From the NCBI GenBank assembly GCA_900550415.1, contig URSO01000003.1:1-57497 (forward strand): a stretch of DNA of 57,497 nt. The letters run 5' to 3'. The number at the start of each line of letters is the position of its first letter. Position 1 is the stretch's first letter. Positions 53,398 through 57,497 of the stretch are shown here, in pieces. Made by a program: the position numbers and the translations under genes. The notes beneath the pieces were generated by a model, which was given only the letters and a program-made list of their open reading frames with translations, was not told the origin of the DNA and searched no databases. This DNA comes from an uncultured Collinsella sp. GTDB taxonomy: Bacteria > Actinomycetota > Coriobacteriia > Coriobacteriales > Coriobacteriaceae.

Positions 53398-53826
53398 TTA
53401 GATGACGTAGTCGTAGCCTTCGTTGGGGGCGACGAGCTGGTCGAGCGTCACGCCATCGAGGTAATCGTTGATGAGCTTGTCCAGGTTCTTCCACACGTCG
53501 AGCGTGGGACACTTATCAGATCGCGAGCAGCCCTTGCAGTCGCCATCCAGGCAGGCGACCGGCGCCAGACTACCCTCGGTCAGGCGCAAGATCTCGCCCA
53601 CCGTGTACTGCTCGGGCGGGCGCGTGAGCACATAGCCGCCGCCCTTGCCACGCATGCCCGAGAGCATGCTGGCGCGCACGAGCGTAGCCAAGATGTTCTC
53701 GAGATATTTCTCGGAAATCCCCTGTCGCGCCGCAATCTCTTTGAGCGGGATGCGACCGGCCGCCTGGTGCTCGGCCAGGTCAACCATAACGCGCAGGGCG
53801 TACCTGCCCTTAGTGGAAACCAACAT
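53398..53826 (-). CDS. Rrf2-family transcriptional regulator (IscR/CymR-like)
   Basis: 142 residues. Winged helix at the N-terminus (STKGRYALRVMVDLA, ISEKYLENILATLVRASML, GKGGGYVL). A cysteine cluster follows: Cys92, Cys97, Cys100 and Cys106 in ACLDGDCKGCSRSDKC, close to the 2Fe-2S ligand region of IscR; CymR-type proteins lack it. I infer an Fe-S-sensing regulator. It is divergent from cysK (251 bp), with a dyad and promoter between, so it probably controls cysK and itself. Confidence 0.93.
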   Translation of the reverse strand: MLVSTKGRYALRVMVDLAEHQAAGRIPLKEIAARQGISEKYLENILATLVRASMLSGMRGKGGGYVLTRPPEQYTVGEILRLTEGSLAPVACLDGDCKGCSRSDKCPTLDVWKNLDKLINDYLDGVTLDQLVAPNEGYDYVI

Positions 53827-53921
53827 ATCTAGTGCTGCCTTTCGGTCTTTTAGTCCGTTGAAATTCTAGCCGAAAAATTGGCTTTGAAAATACCCGTTCC
53901 GGTCAAGATGGTTAATCGACT

Positions 53922-53948
53922 TGCAATAATCTCCTATTTCCTATTGCA
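53922..53948. promoter_or_regulatory. dyad operator candidate TGCAATA-N13-TATTGCA
   Basis: Perfect 7-bp arms separated by 13 bp, so the full site is 27 bp, in the size range of Rrf2-family operators. The right arm overlaps the cysK -35 box. Confidence 0.55.
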
Positions 53949-53972
53949 TTACTAGGGTTTAGTGTCTACTAT
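53944..53972 (+). promoter_or_regulatory. cysK promoter
   Basis: -35 TTGCAT, 17-nt spacer, -10 TACTAT. Gives a leader of about 100 nt before the cysK ATG. Overlaps the dyad above. Confidence 0.7.
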
Positions 53973-54077
53973 GCTTCCCAACGGCTAAACGAACAGCCTA
54001 TAAGGTTTGTGGGTTTCGCTGCTACACACCGTAAAACCACACGGTATCCAGTCATTTGAACACTTTGGAGGTTCACC

Positions 54078-55016
54078 ATGAGCAAGGTTTACACGTCCAT
54101 CGATCAGCTTATCGGCCACACCCCGCTCCTGGAGCTCACCCACTTTGAGGCCGACGAGGACCTCAAGGCCCGCGTGCTCGTCAAGCTGGAATACTTCAAC
54201 CCCGCCGGGTCCGTTAAAGACCGCGTCGCCAAGAACATGATTGACGAGGCCGAGAAGGCCGGCAAGCTCGTGCGCGGTGGCGACTACACCATCATCGAGC
54301 CCACGAGCGGCAACACCGGCGTCGGCATCGCCTCGGTGGCGGCGGCCCGCGGCTACAAGGTGATCATCACTATGCCCGAGACCATGTCCGTCGAGCGCCG
54401 CAAGCTCATGCAGGCATACGGTGCGCAGCTCGTGCTCACCGACGGCTCCAAGGGCATGAAGGGCGCTATCGCCAAGGCGGAGGAGCTGCAGAAGGAGACT
54501 CCCAACAGCATCATCGCCGGCCAGTTTGTGAACCCCGCGAACCCGGCCATTCACAAGGCCACGACTGGCCCCGAGATCTGGGACGACACCGACGGCAAGG
54601 TCGACATCTTCGTCGCCGGCGTTGGCACCGGCGGCACCGTGACCGGCGTGGGCGAGTTCCTCAAGGAGCAGAACCCCGAGATTAAGGTCGTCGCCGTCGA
54701 GCCCGCCACCTCCCCGGTGCTCTCCAAGGGCCAGGCAGGCCCGCACAAGATCCAGGGTATCGGCGCCGGCTTTGTGCCCGACGTCCTCGACACCCAGGTC
54801 TACGACGAGATCATCCCCGTCGAGAACGAGGACGCCTTTGCCACCGGCCGCGCCGTGGGCCACAAGGAGGGCGTGCTCGTGGGCATTTCGTCCGGTGCCG
54901 CCGTGTGGGCCGCACTGCAGCTGGCCAAGCGCCCCGAGAACGAGGGCAAGACCATCGTGGCGCTGCTCGCCGACACCGGCGAGCGCTACCTGTCCACGGC
55001 GCTCTTCCAGGACTAA
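54078..55016 (+). CDS. cysK: Cysteine synthase A (O-acetylserine sulfhydrylase)
   Basis: 312 residues. PLP enzyme making cysteine from O-acetylserine and sulfide. Lys47 in NPAGSVKDRVAKNM binds PLP; TSGNTGVGIA is the substrate loop; VGTGGTVTGVGEFL holds the phosphate; SSGAA is near the C-terminus. All key residues are intact. GGAGG precedes the ATG. Confidence 0.98.
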   Translation: MSKVYTSIDQLIGHTPLLELTHFEADEDLKARVLVKLEYFNPAGSVKDRVAKNMIDEAEKAGKLVRGGDYTIIEPTSGNTGVGIASVAAARGYKVIITMPETMSVERRKLMQAYGAQLVLTDGSKGMKGAIAKAEELQKETPNSIIAGQFVNPANPAIHKATTGPEIWDDTDGKVDIFVAGVGTGGTVTGVGEFLKEQNPEIKVVAVEPATSPVLSKGQAGPHKIQGIGAGFVPDVLDTQVYDEIIPVENEDAFATGRAVGHKEGVLVGISSGAAVWAALQLAKRPENEGKTIVALLADTGERYLSTALFQD

Positions 55017-55116
55017 GGGCCCGTCACTTGTCGATAGGCCCAAGGCACGCCGTTCTTCCCTCTCTTCTGGCAGCCTGAGCCCATCTCGTTAGGGTGTCCC
55101 ACACGACGCCCGAACT

Positions 55117-55125
55117 TGCTACAAT
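55117..55125 (+). promoter_or_regulatory. extended -10 element (TTGCTACAAT) before mnmA
   Basis: TG-n-TACAAT forms a good extended -10; no clear -35. Transcription would begin a few bases before the hairpin at 55130. Confidence 0.5.
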
Positions 55126-55129
55126 GTCT

Positions 55130-55168
55130 GCGGCGCGGAACCAGCCTCCCGCGCCGCTTTTCTTTTTT
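55130..55168 (+). terminator. terminator or attenuator between cysK and mnmA
   Basis: GCGGCGCGG / CCGCGCCGC perfect arms followed by TTTTCTTTTTT. It can be the cysK terminator. Because it lies just downstream of the -10 at 55120-55125, it could also end mnmA leader transcripts. Confidence 0.85.
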
Positions 55169-55197
55169 GGCCACATGCCACCAAGGAGAACCTCCCC

Positions 55198-56298
55198 ATG
55201 CACAATAAGCGCGTGCTCGTCGCCATGAGCGGCGGCGTCGATTCCAGCGTGACCGCGTATCTGCTCAAAAGTCAGGGTTACGAATGTGTCGGTGCCACCA
55301 TGCGCCTCACCTGCCCCGCACCCGATCCCGTCACGGGCATGAGTAAGGTCGACCGCGACATCGCCGACGCGAAGGCCGTCGCCGAGCGCCTAGGCATTCC
55401 GCACCATGCGCTCGACCTGCAGCAGACCTTCGACCACAGCGTTATCGAGCTCTTTGTGAACGCCTACCAGGAGGGGCTGACGCCCAATCCGTGCATTATC
55501 TGCAACCGCCACATTAAGTTTGGCGCGCTGCTCGATGCGGCGCTGGACATGGGCTGCGACTACATCGCAACGGGACATTACGCCAAAACAAGCCAGGCGG
55601 CAGACGGCACCTGGCAGCTACATCGCGGCGAAGATCCCAAAAAGGACCAGAGTTACTTTTTGTATTCGCTTACGCAGGAACGCCTGGCACACACGATCTT
55701 TCCGCTGGCAGGCCTAGACAAAGAGCGCGACGTGCGCCGCATAGCCGCCGAGCAGGGCTTTACCAACGCCAAGAAGGCCGAAAGCGAGGATATCTGTTTT
55801 ATCCCGGACGGCGACTACGCGGGCTATATCGAGCGCCGCTGCGGACATGCCGTCGAGCCGGGCGACATCGTATGGCGCGACGGCAGCGTGGTCGGACGCC
55901 ATAACGGCGCGCTGCGCTACACCATCGGTCAGCGCAAGGGTCTGGGCGTCGCGATGGCGCATCCCGTGTACGTAACGGGTGTCGATACCACCGACAACAC
56001 CGTACATCTGGGTGAGGCAGAGGACCTGACGGCCACCGCGCTCACGGCCAACGACTGGATCTGGAGCGCCCCGGCCGAACGCATGGAGGCCGAGCTCGAC
56101 GCCGGCGGCATTCGCGTGGGCGCCAAGTACCGCTACCGCCAAAAGGATCAGACGGCCACCCTCACGCGTGGCACCGATGGGCAAATGCTGCTGACTTTTG
56201 ACGAGCCGCAGCGAGCTATCGCCCCCGGCCAGGCCGTCGTCGTCTACCGCGGCGACATCGTCTTGGGCGGCGGCACCGTTACGTCAGCCATCAAATAA
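55198..56298 (+). CDS. mnmA: tRNA-specific 2-thiouridylase MnmA
   Basis: 366 residues. Thiolates U34 in tRNA for Lys, Glu and Gln. P-loop SGGVDS (11-16); Cys99 in NPCIICN and Cys200 in EDICFIPDGD are the catalytic pair; central GQRKGLGVA; C-terminal beta-barrel. Complete. AAGGAG precedes the ATG. Its position after cysK and Rrf2 fits sulfur metabolism; the usual cysteine desulfurase is not in the window. Confidence 0.98.
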   Translation: MHNKRVLVAMSGGVDSSVTAYLLKSQGYECVGATMRLTCPAPDPVTGMSKVDRDIADAKAVAERLGIPHHALDLQQTFDHSVIELFVNAYQEGLTPNPCIICNRHIKFGALLDAALDMGCDYIATGHYAKTSQAADGTWQLHRGEDPKKDQSYFLYSLTQERLAHTIFPLAGLDKERDVRRIAAEQGFTNAKKAESEDICFIPDGDYAGYIERRCGHAVEPGDIVWRDGSVVGRHNGALRYTIGQRKGLGVAMAHPVYVTGVDTTDNTVHLGEAEDLTATALTANDWIWSAPAERMEAELDAGGIRVGAKYRYRQKDQTATLTRGTDGQMLLTFDEPQRAIAPGQAVVVYRGDIVLGGGTVTSAIK

Positions 56299-56308
56299 CA
56301 GCTCCCCG

Positions 56309-56322
56309 CCACCGCAAGTTAT
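56309..56322 (+). repeat. 14-bp copy of the addA hairpin arm
   Basis: CCACCGCAAGTTAT, identical to 45368-45381, 11 bp past the mnmA stop. The rest of the hairpin is not present here. Confidence 0.4.
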
Positions 56323-56390
56323 AGAGGACGCCCCGGCTGGCATCGCTGCAACAACCGGGGCGGCAGGCTCGATGAGCATTGTCGATGCGT

Positions 56391-57419
56391 CTAGCGCTGA
56401 ACGTAGGCGCGGACGAGCTCGTAGGTGTTGCGCACGCCGTCGATGTGGCTGCGCTCGTAGTTGTGGCTCGCATACACGCCGGGGCCGATCAGACCATGGC
56501 GAATGTCGTAGCCGGCAGAGAGCGTGGCCTCGACGTCGGAGCCGTAGTGCGGGTACACATCGATGGCGTAATCGAGCTCCAGCTCGCGCGCGATATTGGA
56601 CAGCGTGGTTACCAGATCGTAGTTGTAGGGGCCACCCGAATCCTTGGCGCAAATCGACACCATGCGCTCGGTGCAGCCCAGGTCGTCGCCCACGCAGCCC
56701 ATGTCAACGCTGATCATCTCGCGCGTATCGGCCGGCACGAAAGCGCCGCCGTGACCGACCTCCTCGTACACGGTAAAGAGCAGCGATACCTTGCGCGAAA
56801 GCGTCACCTCGCCGCCAGCAACGGCGCGGGCCAAACCCAGCAGAATCGACGCGGACAGCTTGTCGTCAAGGAAACGACTCTTGATGTAGCCGCTCTCCGT
56901 CACCGTGGTGCGCGGATCCATGGCGATGATATCGCCCGTCTGAATACCCAGCTCGAGCACATCATCCTTGCTATCAACGTTCTCGTCGAGCAGGATTTCC
57001 ATATTCTTCTCGATGGTCTTGACCGGCTCATCGGCCACGTGCGCCGAGGGCTCGGTGTTGAGGACCACGCCCGTGTAAACATTGCCGTCGCGCGTGTAAA
57101 CGGTGCAGTTCTCGCCATCGGCCGTAGACCACTGATGCCCGCCGAGCGTCGTGGGGCGCAGGCGACCATTGTCCTTAATGGAGCGCACCATAGCGCCCAG
57201 AGTATCGACATGGCTCGCCAACACGAGCGGCTCGCCCTCGCCACCAAGCTCAACCAGCACGTTGCCCTTATTGGAACGCTCAGGCCCAAACCCCATATCC
57301 CGCAGGGTCTCCATCAGATAATCAGTCGCCGCACGGGTATAGCCCGTAGGCGAAGCAATCGAGGTAAGCGCCTTCAACTGGTCAGTAATATAGGAGAGCG
57401 TAGAATCCATCTGGGACAC
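56391..57419 (-). CDS. M42-family metallopeptidase (glutamyl aminopeptidase/endoglucanase M-like)
   Basis: About 342 residues. Cytosolic, di-metal aminopeptidase family forming large tetrahedral shells. Metal and catalytic residues: His in LASHVDTLGAM, Asp in SRFLDDKLSAS, Glu pair in TVYEEVGHGG, Asp in ISVDMG, and C-terminal His in YASHNYERSH. Domain order matches the family. The start is uncertain: GTG at 57419 has GAAAGGG about 8 nt upstream and is taken here; the ATG at 57410 starts MDSTLSYI but its ribosome site would be too far. Further upstream to 57476 the frame is open but not family-like. Confidence 0.93.
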   Translation of the reverse strand: MSQMDSTLSYITDQLKALTSIASPTGYTRAATDYLMETLRDMGFGPERSNKGNVLVELGGEGEPLVLASHVDTLGAMVRSIKDNGRLRPTTLGGHQWSTADGENCTVYTRDGNVYTGVVLNTEPSAHVADEPVKTIEKNMEILLDENVDSKDDVLELGIQTGDIIAMDPRTTVTESGYIKSRFLDDKLSASILLGLARAVAGGEVTLSRKVSLLFTVYEEVGHGGAFVPADTREMISVDMGCVGDDLGCTERMVSICAKDSGGPYNYDLVTTLSNIARELELDYAIDVYPHYGSDVEATLSAGYDIRHGLIGPGVYASHNYERSHIDGVRNTYELVRAYVQR

Positions 57420-57497
57420 CAAAGTCACCCTTTCATATCGAATTAAACTCACAGCAACAATACCACCGCGAACCATCTTTTTACCTAGCGAGATGAC

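Overview
The window looks like chromosomal DNA of a high-GC Gram-positive gut actinobacterium of the Coriobacteriia, most likely Collinsella or a close relative. This rests on gene content and protein style (Tat-exported and sortase-anchored surface enzymes, zinc-ribbon membrane proteins, an actinobacterial-style type I-E CRISPR system, AddAB, DnaE/Snf2), not on a marker gene. There is no rRNA gene and no complete tRNA gene.

Layout. 1-2.8 kb: folD and fchA (one-carbon/folate metabolism) and a zinc-ribbon membrane protein, all minus strand. 3.0-7.3 kb: two tandem paralogous lipoproteins and a Tat-exported, LANTG-anchored phosphatidylinositol-type phospholipase C, plus strand. 7.5-10.6 kb: accessory region with a YhcG/DUF1016 nuclease, an ADP-ribosylglycohydrolase, small and broken genes, and the first 28 codons or so of a phage terminase small subunit. 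10.6-22.9 kb: a complete type I-E CRISPR-Cas locus on the minus strand, in the order cas3-cse1-cse2-cas7-cas5-cas6e-cas1-cas2(DnaQ fusion)-array, with 37 repeats and 36 spacers. 23-31 kb: zinc-ribbon proteins, a CDF metal transporter, a Cys-rich small protein and fhs. 31.3-33.6 kb: ruvCAB. 33.7-43.6 kb: a degenerate NAD synthetase-like protein, superoxide reductase, Snf2-SWIM helicase and dnaE. 43.8-45.3 kb: an AT-richer MFS exporter and a 52-residue gene. 45.4-52.1 kb: addA and addB. 52.2-57.5 kb: yerC, a small membrane protein, an Rrf2 regulator divergent from cysK, mnmA and an M42 aminopeptidase.

How parts fit. FolD lacks the lysine and glutamine normally used for cyclohydrolase chemistry, and its neighbour FchA is a separate cyclohydrolase. 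With Fhs (29.6 kb) they would complete formate-to-methylene-THF conversion as split enzymes. The cas genes are nearly all coupled by short overlaps or 2-3 nt gaps, apart from 33 nt before cas7. The array follows cas2 by only 26 bp, so its best promoter lies inside the 3' end of the cas2-dnaQ coding sequence. The oldest end of the array is degenerate and abuts the truncated phage terminase gene. A 13-nt palindrome-containing motif (GTTG[C/A]GCAACATT) sits upstream of cas3 and of two zinc-ribbon membrane protein genes. The Rrf2/cysK divergent region has a dyad overlapping a good promoter, which suggests cysteine/Fe-S-responsive control.
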